Under the pieces are notes generated by a model. The model was not told where the DNA came from and did not search any database. It saw only the letters and a program-made list of their open reading frames with translations. DNA of 64,000 nt from JAZKFT01 sp963845495. GTDB lineage: Bacteria; Bacteroidota; Bacteroidia; Chitinophagales; Chitinophagaceae. Each line of letters starts with the position of its first letter. Position 1 is the first letter of the stretch. The stretch covers positions 1-64,000 of the forward strand of contig CAWJTH010000224.1 in NCBI GenBank assembly GCA_963845495.1, in the 5' to 3' direction. Position numbers and translations under genes: made by a program. Positions 18,850-30,535 of the stretch are shown here, in pieces.

Positions 18850-20217
18850 GCTGGCCATGCCAATGAAAAAGGCCTGAATGTGTTTGGGGAAATATTATTT
18901 ACAAAACCATTGCATGCACAATTGCCTGACAGTGTTGCCGATAATATTTCCGTTATCAAAAAATATCTTTTTATTGATTATAAGCAAATGCTTAAAAAGC
19001 CGGTCGGCGCTTTGTTTTACCCGTTCATAACCCCGGGCAGCAAATCTTACGCAAACGTATTGTGGGACTGGGATTCGTGGCTGAGCAACATTGCCCTACG
19101 GCAGATTTTGCAGGACAAGGGAACTGACGCAGATAAAGGCGAAGCGGTAGCTTACGAGCAAGGCTGTGTGCTGAATTATCTTGCCTACACAGATACGTCG
19201 GGCTATATGCCGATCGTGGTTGATACCAAGTCTGACCCTAACAAATTAAGACCGGCCGAATCTACGGCAGCAACATGCACAAGCCGGTAATTGCCCAGCA
19301 CGCCGCGTTTCTTACAAAGCTTGATAACGGCGATGCCGAGTGGCTGCGTGAAAAGTTCGGGCGCATGCAGGACTTTATCCGAAACTACCAAACGCACCAC
19401 CGTAACCAAGGCACAGGCCTGTTTTTTTGGCAGGAAGACCTGGCAATCGAGGTGGATAACGACCCGTCCACCTTTTTCCGCCCCAACCGGAGCTCAGCTT
19501 CCATCTTTCTGAACTGCCTGATGTACAAAGAACTGAAGGCGATGGCTTATCTGGCAGGACGTTTAAAACTAAACGACGCTAGTGCGCAATACGAAAAAGA
19601 CGCCGATACCTTAAAAGCAGCTGTCCAGAACAATTGCTGGGACGAAAAAGATGGCTTTTATTATTCGGTAGACCTGAACCTACGGCCCATCACTAATGAA
19701 CCCTCGATTGTTTTCGGGCATCCGTTTATATTACATAAGGGCATGCCACGGACCTATGATGGGCTAATACAGCGCATCGGCGTATGGAGCGGTTTTATGG
19801 CGATGTGGGCGGGTATTGCCACCCCCGAACAGCCAAAAGGATGGCAGCGGGAAAATTACAATGACAAACGGACTTTCAGCTCGGCCTATGGCATCCGGAC
19901 CTTATCAAAGCTAGAAAAAATGTACAGCTTAAAAGCCAGTGGCAACCCGTCCAACTGGTGGGGCTTGATCTGGGGCATTTCCAATTACCTCACCTACCGC
20001 GGCCTGTGGCGATATGGCTTTAAAAAAGAAGCTCGAACTGGCCTACAAAACCATCATGCTGTTCGTCAACGATTTTAAAAAGGAAGGTGCTTTGCACGAA
20101 TATTATGATCCTGATACCGGAGCGCCCATTATAAACAAAGGCTTCCAGAACTGGAACTATCTGGTATTGAACATGATCGACCAATTGACGGGCAACAAGA
20201 CCATTGAGGAATTTTGA
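18850..20217 (+). pseudogene. MGH1-like (GH63/GH37-clan) glycosidase, two frameshifts
   Basis: Three consecutive frames together give one (alpha/alpha)6-barrel glycosidase: VLWDWDSWLSNIALRQIL, then MHKPVIAQHAAFL...GTGLFFWQEDLA, ...RPNRSSASIFLNCLMY, NCWDEKDGFYY, and finally FVNDFKKEGALHEYYDPDTG and GFQNWNYLVLNMID. The GFQNWN and GALHEYY elements are typical of the MGH1-like family. Frame changes lie near 19255-19262 and 20024-20030; a one-base gain in a CC run and a one-base loss in an A6 run would repair them. The start is uncertain: the open frame reaches back to 18646, but that would leave no promoter space opposite the kinase gene, so the real start is probably near 18.85 kb. Confidence 0.75.
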
Positions 20218-20287
20218 TATTAAAGCGTCTATCCGTCAACTATTATCATACAACAAAATTTAACCTTCCAAAAAAAATCCGCTAACA

Positions 20288-22799
20288 ATGCTGATCAAAA
20301 AAACATACATTATCGGGTTGCTGCTGTTAAGCATTTTCCAAAACGCAACAACCGCGCAAGGGATCGAAAACCATACGGTGGTTTTAGTTGCCGATCCGCA
20401 TACAAGGAAAATGAACATTTCAAACAGGGTACAAATACCGATCCCAAGGGCGTAAAATTGGATCTCAACAATTATTTTTTGCGGATGGGCGGCAAGCCAA
20501 TCCTGCCGATCATGGGCGAGTTCCACTACTCCCGTTACCCACTTGCAGAATGGGAACAATCGCTGCTGCAGATGAAAGCCGCAGGCATACAGATCATCGC
20601 ATTCTACAGTTTTTGGATCCACCACGAAGAGGAAGAAGGAAAATTCAGGTTTGATGGCAACCGCGACGTACGTTACTTTTTGCAGCTCTGCGCCAAACAC
20701 CACCTTTCGGCATTGGTCAGGATCGGCCATGGGTGCATGGGGAAACCCGTAACGGCGGCTATCCGGATTGGTATGTAAAGAAAAGGCTGAAAAACGCATT
20801 TGACCGTTCCACGGTGGACGGAGCATCCAGCCGGAAGTGGCCATCTGGTACACGGAACTGGCAAAACAGTTCAAAGGGCTTTACTATAAAGATGGCGGCC
20901 CGATCATCGGTTTACAGGTTGACAATGAAGTGCGCAGTCCGGGCCCTAAAAGTGCCGGTTACCAATATATGGCTGCGCTAAAATCGCTGGCCGTAAAGCT
21001 GGGGATGGATGTGCCTTATTATGTGGTAACGGGCTGGCCGGGGGCCATTGTGCCGGAAGATGAGGTGATGCCGCTCTGGGGCGGATATGCCGATGCGCCG
21101 TGGACGCAAAACACCAAAGAACTGGCACCAAACAAACTGTACACTTTGTGACGATAGGCTGGATAAGAACATCGGTAACGACATCAATAAATCCAGCGGA
21201 GAAAATAGCGAAGCCAGGCCGGTCTATCGGCACCCATTTTTGACCGTGGAAATGGGATCTGGCATCCAGCCTACCTATTTACGGCGCCCTGTCCTGAACA
21301 CGCCGGATATCATGGGCCTGCTGTACACCCGCCTAGGCGCAGGTGCCAACATGTTGGGCTATTATATTTTTCACGGCACCCAGCATCCGTTGAGCTGGCA
21401 CCAGGAATACTCCACACAGGAATCCAAAACCAATGTTTTTCCTTATCCAAATGATTACCCCGTTATATCTTACGATTTCGAAGCGCCCTTGTCCGAATGG
21501 GGCTACCTGCGCCCTTATTACCATGATTTGAAGCTCTTGCACCAGTTTGTGACAAGCTATGCCCAAAAATTGGCACCGATGTTTTCGGTTGTTCCGGGCG
21601 ACAGCCCGGCAAAGGCGGATGACCTGAACTCGTTGCGATATGCGGTAAGGAGCAAGGGACAATCCGGCTTCGTTTTTTTCAACAATTATACCCGGCATTT
21701 CCCAATGGCCAACCATAAGGCTGTTGCTTTTACGATCAAAACGGCAACGGAAACCATCCGTATCCCTGAAAATGGCGGGCTGTCGATCAAGGACAGCACC
21801 TACGGTGTGTTTCCGTTCAACGATGATGCAGGCGGTGTTTTGATCAAGTACGCGACCGTTCACCCCGCTGCCGTGTTGGGCAATTCCAGTTATTTCTATT
21901 ATGCCATCGATGGCGTTCGGCCGGAATTCAAGCTGGACAATACGGCTATCAAAAGCATCCGTTTTTATGCGGGGCATATTATTAAATCAGGCAAATACAC
22001 CTTTCTTACAGATTTAAAGCCGGGCAAGGATTGTATCGCGGAAATAACCACCACCAAGAACAAAAAGATAAAGCTGGTTATCTTAACGAAAGAAGAAGCA
22101 CGGTACAGTTACGTTTTTGATGTGAAAGGTGTACCAACACTGCTGATCAGTTACGATCAGGTGTTTTACAATGAAGTCAAGGATTCGTTCACCATCCGGT
22201 CGGTCGACAACCCAGATTTCACTTTTTATTCCTACCCTGCCATCGCCACAAAAAGTGGCAGCATCCATCAAGACGGTACCGCTGGTTTATTCCAACGATA
22301 CAAGGTAGCCCTTGCCCCGGCAAACGATGTGATCGTTCCCTTTACTCAAGTGCCTGATGGATCCAGGTTGAAAACGTATACCGCAAACACAAGCAATACA
22401 CCTCTAACCATGCCTTATGGGATTGATTACAACGATACCATCCCTTCAAAAACGTACCGGTTGACGTTCCCAAAACAGCTGCCGCCACATGTTTACGATC
22501 TCTTTTTGTCGGTGGGTTACAACGGAAATACAGCAGCCTTGTACGCTGATAAAAAACTGGTGGCAGATAATTTTTATCTGGGACAACCGATGGATATCAG
22601 CCTGCGGAGGTTTGCGGATAAACTCACCACCAGCCAATTTCTTTTCCAGGTTACCCCGTTGCTTAAAAATGCGGCCATTTATTTTGAAGCGGAAACCGAG
22701 ATTGATTTTAAAAACAACGATGACGACGGCGTGAAAAAGCATCAGGTAACCTTTTCGTCAAATTATTTTTTTAGAAATCATATGGTGAACCGAATATAG
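20288..22799 (+). pseudogene. GH35 beta-galactosidase, about four frameshifts
   Basis: ATG 20288 opens a signal peptide (MLIKKTYIIGLLLLSIFQ). Successive frames then give LPIMGEFHYSRYPLAEWEQ (GH35 start of barrel), IGPW-like then HGETRNGGYPDWYVKK (the GH35 signature around the acid/base region), AIWYTELAKQFKGLYYKDGG with IIGLQVDNEVRSP, and a long last frame with HPFLTVEMGSGIQPTY (nucleophile region, EMGSG) and C-terminal beta domains to 22799. Breaks fall near 20395, 20726, 20832 and 21145. Each can be mended by one added base in a run of C or T. Whether broken in the cell or only in the read, it is the galactosidase of the rhamnosidase block. Confidence 0.82.
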
Positions 22800-22854
22800 A
22801 AGTGGAAAAACATTTTATTAATTTTCATGATAATTGATATTATAAATCGCAATA

Positions 22855-25604
22855 ATGATATTAAAACCGGTCTTCTCTTTCCTTATTTTAAGCGCAATAA
22901 TTTTTAACGCACGGGCCCAGGTGCGATTGGTCAACCTGCGCTGCGAATATAAGATCAACCCTTTGGGCATCGAGACGCCAACGCCACACCTGGGCTGGGA
23001 AATACGGACGGCGAAGCAAGATTTCGTTCAAACTGCCTGCAAGATATTGGTATCCACCAGCGAAACATTGCTAGCTCGAGGGAAAGCTGATGTATGGAAT
23101 TCGGGCAAGGTTTTATCGAGGGAATCAGTTCAATTTGTTTACGGCGGGCCGGAACTAGCGCCGGATCAATGTTATTATTGGAAGGTGATCATTTGGGACA
23201 AGGCCGGGCATCAGTACACATCTGCCCTGGCAAAATGGCAAATGGGATTGTTGCATGGCCAAGACTGGAAAAATGCACAATGGATCGGTTACGAAGATTT
23301 GCCAGAAACCGACCGCGATGTGCGGCCATCCATTTAATGGGGCCAAAAGATATGCCCGGAACAGGAAGGGATATTTTGCCGTTGGTGCGCAAAGATTTTA
23401 CCGTGAAAAATAAACTAAAACGTGCCACCGCCTATATTACAGGGCTTGGCCAATTTGAGGCGAGCTTGAACGGCAAAAAAATAGGCGATCACTTTTTGGA
23501 CCCTGCCTGGACAAACTACGACAAAGAAGCCCAATATGTGCCGTTCGATGTAACCCGACAATTAAAAGCAGGAGAAAATACCATTGGGGTGATGCTCGGC
23601 AACGGCATGTATTATATCCCGAGGGAGCGTTACCGGAAGTTTACCGGAGCCTTTGGTTATCCAAAATTGAAATGCCTTTTGGTATTGGAATACCAAAATG
23701 GCCAAACAGAAAATATTACCAGCGACGAAAGCTGGAAGGCCGCGTTAAGCCCGGTCACGTTTTCAAGCATATATGGTGGCGAAGACTTTGATGCCCGCCT
23801 GGAGCAACCAGGCTGGGATACGCCGAACTTCAACGACCAGGCATGGAGGCAGGCCGTGATCGTTAAAGACACCGTACCTTTAAATTCCCAGAAAGCCGAC
23901 GCAGTGAAAATCATGGACAGTTTTGAAACAAAAAGCATCATGCACCCCCAGCCAAATGTATGGGTTTATGACATGGGGCAGAACGCTTCCGGCATACCAA
24001 AAATCACCGTAAAGGGATCAAAAGGTTCGGCAATCAGGATTACGCCAGGTGAGCTATTGAAAGGGAACGGTCTGGTGAACCAGATCGGCAGCCCGGTTTA
24101 TTTTACCTACACCTTGAGCGGCCAGGGTACCGAAACCTGGCATCCGCAGTTTTCCTATTATGGTTTCCGGTATCTACAGGTGGAAGGTGCCGAACCCATT
24201 GCCAACACCGGCAGCGACAGTATACCGGATATCATCAGAATACAGAGCCTCCACATCCGGAACGGCGCGGCAACCGCCGGCCATTTCTCGTGTTCAAACG
24301 GTTTGTTCAACAAAACGTTTGACCTCATCAATTGGGCCATAAAGAGCAATATGGTGAGCGTCCTGACCGATTGTCCCACCCGCGAGAAACTGGGATGGCT
24401 GGAACAGGATCACTTGATGGCAAATTCTATCCGCTGCAATTACGATGTGGCAAGCCTGTTCCGCCACGAAATCCAGGTAATGAAAAACGCACAGCTTGAC
24501 AATGGCATGTTACCCGAAATAGCACCCGAATATGTCCACTTTGACGGTGGTTTCAGGGATTCGCCGGAATGGGGCAGCACAGGGGTCTTGCTGCCTTGGT
24601 ACATGTACCAATGGTATGGCGATAAAAGTGTCCTTGAAGACAGCTATGAGATGATCCGGCGCTATGTAGATTATCTTTCATCACAGGCAAAAGGTCATAT
24701 CGTGGAATATGGCTTGGGCGACTGGTTCGATCTCGGGCCGAACAAACCCGGCAAAGCCCAGCTGACCCCTCTTGCCGTTACAGGAACCGCCTACTACTAT
24801 TACGATACAAAAATTTTGGCGGAAGTGGCCAAATTATTGGGTGAACAAGATGATGCTGTTAAATACGCCGCATTGGCATCCGAGATCAAGAAAAGCTATA
24901 ACGGGCGTTTTTTTGACAGGGAAACAAACAATTATTCCACGGGCAGCCAAACGGCGAACGCCATTTCGGTTTACATGGGGCTGGCAGGACCGGACAATAA
25001 AAAAGCAGTTGTGGATAACATTGTCGCCGATGTACGAAAAAACAATAATGCCTTTACCTCTGGTGACATAGGATTCCATTATCTATTGAAAGTGCTGGCC
25101 GATGAGGGACGTTCGGATGTAATTTTTGATATGAACAGCCGCTCGGACGTACCCGGTTACGGTTACCAATTGGCCCAAGGTGCCACCTCGCTTACCGAGT
25201 CGTGGCAAGGGCTCCGCACCGTGTCCAGCAACCATTTGATGCTCGGACATCTGATGGAATGGTTTTACAGTGACCTGGCCGGTATCTAGTATCCCGATAC
25301 TGCGAACTCGGGGCATTTCAACATAAGGCCACAACCGATAGGTGATGTTACTTTTGCCCGTGCCGATTATGCATCACCTTACGGATTGATCAAAAGCGGC
25401 TGGCGGACCAAAGACCATATATTTACACTTACCGTTACGATACCCGCAAACACCACTGCCACAATCTACTTTCCTAAAACATATCCAAAGAAAATCAGCA
25501 TAAAAGCGCAGCCAAACAAATTCCAGCATGTTAGTAAGGCTGGTGAACCGGCTGGATTGACAGTTGGATCTGGAGTATATCATTTTCGATCAGCTTTCAA
25601 ATAA
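22855..25604 (+). pseudogene. GH78 alpha-L-rhamnosidase, copy 2 (frameshift plus nonsense codon)
   Basis: A paralogue of the gene at 1-2075. Signal peptide (MILKPVFSFLILSAIIFNARAQ), N-terminal Ig-like domain (ETPTPHLGWEI), rhamnosidase N-domain (AYITGLGQFEASLNGKKIGD; VMLGNGMYYIPRERYRKF), six-hairpin core (DCPTREKLGWLEQDH; GDWFDLGPNKPG), C-terminal sandwich to TAA 25604. A frame change near 23324 (restored by GG to GGG, giving DVRAIHLMGPKD) is followed by TAG at 25287-25289, where copy 1 has CAG (GIQYPD). That stop is a base substitution, not a homopolymer indel, and removes the last ~105 residues. This is the best single sign of genuine decay in the block. Confidence 0.88.
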
Positions 25605-25711
25605 AATCAATCGCCATGACAATTCACTGTTCTTCGACGATCTTGAAACGCTTTGTTTCAATTCGGAAGCACTCCTTCAGGTATTATCGGCCCTCTCCTA
25701 TTAATATTTAT

Positions 25712-27721
25712 ATGAAAAAAAATTTTTTGATCGCTATCGGTATTTTGTTGTCACCGACCGTTTTCTCCCAGTTTTCCATTTCCTACAACCCTGTCACTGG
25801 AGCCGTCAGTTCTATTTCGGAGAAAAAGGATGCGAACGGGATGAACTGGGTGTTTTCTTCCAGCGATCCTGTTCCAAGTTGGCAAAAACCAGGGCAGGAC
25901 TGGGGCATGGGAAGATACTCCATCCGGTCGCAACGCCATAATTGGCAAACGCCCTCACGTATCGTTGTCAAGGGGGATGCTTCTTCCGTTACCTACAATA
26001 CCGGGGATCTGGAAGTCGATGTTTCCCGGTCCGTGACGGATGGTTTCTTTACCGAGACCTATACGTTCCGCAATATTTCCGGCAACGGCGTGCAGGTGGA
26101 CAGCCTTGGGATCTTCACCCCGTTCAATGATAACTATCCGGATGCGAGGACCTGTGCCACCAACAGGTGCAACGCCCATATCTGGGCCGGGCTGAACTCG
26201 TCCTACGTCAACGCGATCCGCATGGACGGCGTGCCTTCCCACCTCGGACTCGTGTTCACCAAGGGTTCAATGGAAAGCTATTCGCTCGAAAACCGGGGCC
26301 TTGATGGCGGTTCGGGCTACAAGGCAAGCAATGTAAGGGGGACGATCATCATGAACATCCATTCTTTCAAGCTGAAAGCAAACGAACGTTACACCGTCCA
26401 ATGGAAGATGTTCTGGCACGTGGATGGGAGGTTTTTTTCGCGACCGCAAAAAAACTCGGGTTCGTGAAGCTGGGAACAGACCGTTATGTGGTGGGGCAGA
26501 ACGAAAGGATGGATATAAAAGTGGATGCAAAGATGCCCTTAAAGGAAATGGTCATAGCCGACACTAAAGTCCTGGGCGAGCATTCGCTTATCGTACCATA
26601 TGGGAACAACCAGTCGACCAGGCTCAACTACCTGGTGATATCATCCCCCGAAAAGATCATCAATCAACGGGTACATTTTATCGTAGGGCACCAACAGATG
26701 GACGATACCAGCGACGGCCACTATGGAGCCCTATATGGTATATGACAACGGGACCGGGAAAATATTGACAGATACCAGGAATGCCACCGCTGCCTCGGAC
26801 AAGGACGAGGGCAGGGAACGGGTAGGCATGGGCGTGATGATCGCGAAGTGGCTGCAGGGGCATGAAGACCCCGTTGTTTACGGTTCACTGGCACGGTACG
26901 TTGCTTTTGTGCGCAACAAACTCCAGACCCCCGATTATAAGGTTTACTCGGATGTCTTGCACACCCATAAAAACAGGGGCTACAATTATCCCTGGGTTGC
27001 AGATCTTTATCTGCAAATGTACTACTTGACAAAAAAGGCGGCCTATCTGAAAGACTCCTATTCCACCCTCCAGAGGTTTTTCAAGGAATTCGGCCATCAG
27101 TTCTATGCCATAGGCATCCCGGTAAAAGAGTCCCTGGACGGTTTGAAGAAGGAAGGCCTTGCCAAAGAGTACGACAGCCTGCTGTCACAGTTCAGGTCGA
27201 TGGGCGACAACCTCGTCAAGAACGGGATCTATTATCCCAAGTCCGAGGTCAATTACGAACAGTCCATCGTTGCGCCTTCGGTGATCTTTTTGTTGGAACT
27301 TTATTCCGTTACCCGCGAGGAAAGGTATCTGGCAGCTGCAAAAATCCAGATGACGTCGTTGGAAGCTTTTCAGGGCAGGCAGCCGGATGTACACCTTAAC
27401 GAGATAGCGATACGCCACTGGGACGGCTACTGGTTCGGCAAAAGGGCGATGTGGGGCGATGTGATGCCGCATTATTGGAGTACCCTTACGACCATGGCAT
27501 ACCAACGGTATTTCGAACTTGGCGGTGACGGGAGCTATAGGGACCGGGCCGTGGCCAACATCCAGAACAACCTTTTGAATTTCAAGGAGGACGGCACCGC
27601 AAGCTGTGCCTACATCTATCCATTGACCGTGAACGGAAACCCGGGCAAGTTTTACGACCCATATGCCAACGACCAGGACTGGGCGCTCTACTATTATCTT
27701 AAGATCAGGCCGGGCGAATAA
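25712..27721 (+). pseudogene. Six-hairpin glycosidase-like protein, two frameshifts
   Basis: ATG 25712 begins a signal peptide (MKKNFLIAIGILLSPTVFSQ). An N-terminal beta-sandwich (about 220 residues) leads to an (alpha/alpha)6 barrel (NRGYNYPWVADLYLQMYYLT; YEQSIVAPSVIFLLELYS; MWGDVMPHYWSTL). The arrangement resembles the Bacteroidota six-hairpin family that includes GH154 beta-glucuronidases of arabinogalactan PULs; that link is from memory and moderate. Frames change near 26425 (one base missing) and at 26729-26731 (CCC where CC would restore GAYMVYDN). It immediately follows the second GH78 gene in the same direction, so it was probably part of the same transcript. Confidence 0.65.
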
Positions 27722-28052
27722 CTGGCAGCTAGGCAAGGTTGTCGTCCACGGATACAGCGGTTTGGCACCACGGAAATTTTAGTTTAAAAATGGAATCATC
27801 GGAACAACATTGTTTTTTCCGGTAGACCTGAAAAAGGGGAGCCACCCATGAAACGACCGGCCAGATGGACATGTACGTATGTACGAGGACAAAGATGCCG
27901 GAATATGCAACAGCTCCTTTTTTGTCCATCAATAGCTTAATTTTACCGGTATTGAGAACGGGCGATATTATATTATCTTCCAGGCACTGGCACTTCGGTT
28001 TACTTCGCAACCAGCGTTATCGTGTGGGGGACAAGATGCGACGGTCTGAAAA
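27722..28052. other. Intergenic region, nothing recognised
   Basis: A 331-base gap between the six-hairpin gene and the esterase gene. I see no repeat, terminator hairpin or short gene in it. Confidence 0.4.
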
Positions 28053-30005
28053 ATGTCAAAAATGAAAACAGTTAATAGAATAGTTGCAGTGCTGACCATC
28101 GTTTGCCTGTTAAGCTCGTTTGAAGACAGGCAGGTTACGTGGGTTGCCATCGGTGATTCCATCACCTATCTGAACGACCATACTGATGAAACGGCAAACA
28201 GGGTCACAAAAGGTTACCTGACCGATGTCACGGACAACCTGCCGGGCTGGCACTACATCAACAAAGGCTATAACGGCTGGACAGCGGGAAAGATTGCCGA
28301 CCATATAGAAAGCCTGGGACTGACCAAAGCCGATGTCTATTCCATTTTATTGGGAACAAATGACTGGTGGCAGGGACGGCCGGTGGGCATGCTCGAAGAT
28401 TATAAGGCCGACAGGGGAAATGCCACGTTATATGGCTCGTTCCGGACCATCATCAATAAACTCCACCGCCTGAACCCGCTGGCGCAGATAGTATTGATCA
28501 CGCCCATGCAAAGGGCCGACTTTGTTTACGTAAACGACGCGAAAAACAACGCCTACGGGTCTTACCGAACCAAAAACGGACAGCGCCTGGAGGCTTTTGC
28601 GGATGCCATTGATTCAATTGCCGGTTATGAACATATCGCAGTTGTCGATCTGTATCACAACAAAGAGCTTCCTGTTAAGAAAATGGTCAATTTCAAACGG
28701 TTGAAAGATCCCGGATCAGGTTTATATAAGGATTATAAATTCCCAGCGTCGACAAAAATTGCTTTTGATCCGGTAAGTGATGGATATCCCTACCCGAAGG
28801 AAGCCATCAACCTGACCTATGACGGGTTGCATCCTTCTGATAAAGGTAATACCATTATAGCCCGGGCGCTTACCGCCCGGTTCAAACAGCTCGATCTGCC
28901 GGTAACCCCATCCCCTGTAAGTGCAGGCACCGATACCGTCCGCTGGAAAAAGTACATTGATCTTACAACTTATACCAGGCCTTTCTGGATGACGGACACC
29001 ATCACCGATGAGACGGCGCAGGTCATCAGGAACGGGGACATGGCAACGGCCAGCCTGTTGTTCATGGCCAAAAAGATCCTATCCGTGAAAGCCGCCGATC
29101 ACAGCAGGATATTCAAAAAGGGCAAGGACTGGGATTATAAAGGAGGAAAATTGATCTTCGGCCCGGCGTCCGGTGTCCCTTTTTTTCACCAAAACGACCT
29201 GGTGTTCAATACAAAAATTCCGGGCGGTTCAATGGACGGGAAAACCCCGGGGACTTATGTGCTTTTTAACGAGGGGTATTATTTCAGCACGAAGCAGATA
29301 GCAGTTACCTATATCAAGGACAGATCTGAGATATGGCACGGGCCGGTCCCGCAGTTTGCAGACACCGGTCTCCCCAACACTATTGCCAGGCTTGAAAATA
29401 AAAAAGCGCTGAAGGTTGAATTCTATGGGAACAGCATCGAGGTGGGCCATAACGCAAGCGGGTTTGAAAGGGTCCCGCCGTATATGCCTACATGGCCGGA
29501 ACTGGTGATCAAAACGCTTGAAGAACACTATCACGGGGATATTTCATTTGTCAACAGGTCGGTCGCAGGCCGGCTGGCCAAGTGGGGAAGGGATTCGGTC
29601 TCAGCTCGTGTGGTTGTTGAAAAACCCGACCTTGTTATTATTGGTTTCGGTATGAACGATGGCACCATGAAAGTGCCTGCCGAAATTTACCGGGAGCAGA
29701 TCAGAGGCATGATAGATTCCGTTAACATCAAAGACCCTAGCGTGGAATTTATCCTGGTTGCGCCGATGCTTGCAAACCCGGCTTCTACTTTTGATGGCCT
29801 TCAACCATCGTACAAACAGGAACTGGACAAACTTGCGAGGAAGGGGGTTGTGGTGGCTGATCTGACCGGTGTGCACGAAGAACTGTTAAGGCACAAGTCA
29901 TACCAGGACATGACAGGCAACAACATCAATCATCCAAATGATTATCTGGCCAGGTGGTATGCCCAGTTTATCTGTGGGCTTTTGATCAAATGGACTGTAC
30001 CGTGA
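28053..30005 (+). CDS. Two-domain SGNH/GDSL hydrolase, secreted esterase
   Basis: An intact protein of about 650 residues (ATG 28062, giving MKTVNRIVAVL, may be the true start) with a signal peptide and two complete SGNH domains. Domain 1: Ser36 in IGDSITYL, GTND at 101-104, Asp257/His260 in DGLHPSD. Domain 2: Ser461 in FYGNSIEVG, GMND at 533-536, His627 in NNINHPND. In the second domain the usual Asp of DxxH appears as Asn624. Such enzymes deacylate polysaccharides such as acetylated pectin, so it plausibly prepares the substrate for the rhamnosidases and galactosidases beside it. It is the only undamaged gene of the plus-strand enzyme block. Confidence 0.88.
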   Translation: MSKMKTVNRIVAVLTIVCLLSSFEDRQVTWVAIGDSITYLNDHTDETANRVTKGYLTDVTDNLPGWHYINKGYNGWTAGKIADHIESLGLTKADVYSILLGTNDWWQGRPVGMLEDYKADRGNATLYGSFRTIINKLHRLNPLAQIVLITPMQRADFVYVNDAKNNAYGSYRTKNGQRLEAFADAIDSIAGYEHIAVVDLYHNKELPVKKMVNFKRLKDPGSGLYKDYKFPASTKIAFDPVSDGYPYPKEAINLTYDGLHPSDKGNTIIARALTARFKQLDLPVTPSPVSAGTDTVRWKKYIDLTTYTRPFWMTDTITDETAQVIRNGDMATASLLFMAKKILSVKAADHSRIFKKGKDWDYKGGKLIFGPASGVPFFHQNDLVFNTKIPGGSMDGKTPGTYVLFNEGYYFSTKQIAVTYIKDRSEIWHGPVPQFADTGLPNTIARLENKKALKVEFYGNSIEVGHNASGFERVPPYMPTWPELVIKTLEEHYHGDISFVNRSVAGRLAKWGRDSVSARVVVEKPDLVIIGFGMNDGTMKVPAEIYREQIRGMIDSVNIKDPSVEFILVAPMLANPASTFDGLQPSYKQELDKLARKGVVVADLTGVHEELLRHKSYQDMTGNNINHPNDYLARWYAQFICGLLIKWTVP

Positions 30006-30038
30006 TGTAGGTAAACGGATCAGTTGATTGGTTCTTAA

Positions 30039-30221
30039 CGGTACCCACCGAACCTTTTCAACTGCAAGGTCAAGATTGATTTCAAACAATTGGGCGAAGA
30101 AAAAAAGCATCATTTAAAAACACCTATTTATTATCAGTTTGGTAGTGAAGCTGAAAAAGCTACTTTTTTAATGGAAAACATGCAGAAAATTATAAGCGAG
30201 GTGGAAAGTATCGCTATCTAA
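30039..30221 (+). pseudogene. C-terminal fragment of an unidentified protein
   Basis: A frame without an early start codon encodes about 60 residues (FKQLGEEKKHHLKTPIYYQF then SEAEKATFLMENMQKIISEV), ending at TAA 30221. The composition is protein-like, but the family is not recognised. It lies immediately after the esterase gene at the start of a fragment-rich junction. Confidence 0.4.
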
Positions 30222-30255
30222 TTTTTATTAATCTATCGAAATAAAATAAATCCAC

Positions 30256-30535
30256 ATGAACATCAAATTTAAAATTGAATATAACGACTGGTTTGATTAC
30301 TGCTCAGTGGAAGGCTGTAGTCCATTTAAAAGTGACAAGGACTGCCTGTACCATTTTAAGATTATAGAAAGGCCGAATGAATTTACCTGATAAGGCAACC
30401 CAACTTTAAAGAAGGTACGGATCCATTTTATAAAAGATTCCTTTTTGGCAAGACCGAAAAATCGAAGCTGCCAAGAATGGTAGAAGAAAACAACGCGCCT
30501 TATTTGTATAAAATAAATTTAGTTTACCCAATTAC
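30256..30535 (+). pseudogene. Small unidentified gene, frameshifted and truncated
   Basis: ATG 30256 opens a 44-codon frame (MNIKFKIEYNDWFDYCSVEG at the start) that stops at TGA 30390. A second frame carries on directly with LIRQPNFKEGTDPFYKRFL and NNAPYLYKINLVYPIT. Joining the frames gives one protein-like chain of about 90 residues that runs into the GH2 fragment on the opposite strand. I do not recognise the family. The abrupt end near 30530 marks a rearrangement junction. Confidence 0.4.

Noticed and set aside
18646..18850. N-terminal extension of the MGH1-like frame
   Set aside because: No signal peptide or homology is visible, and it would leave only 10 bases between two divergent genes.
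21333..21977. 214-codon minus-strand frame in the GH35 region
   Set aside because: The plus strand encodes recognisable GH35 sequence at the same place.
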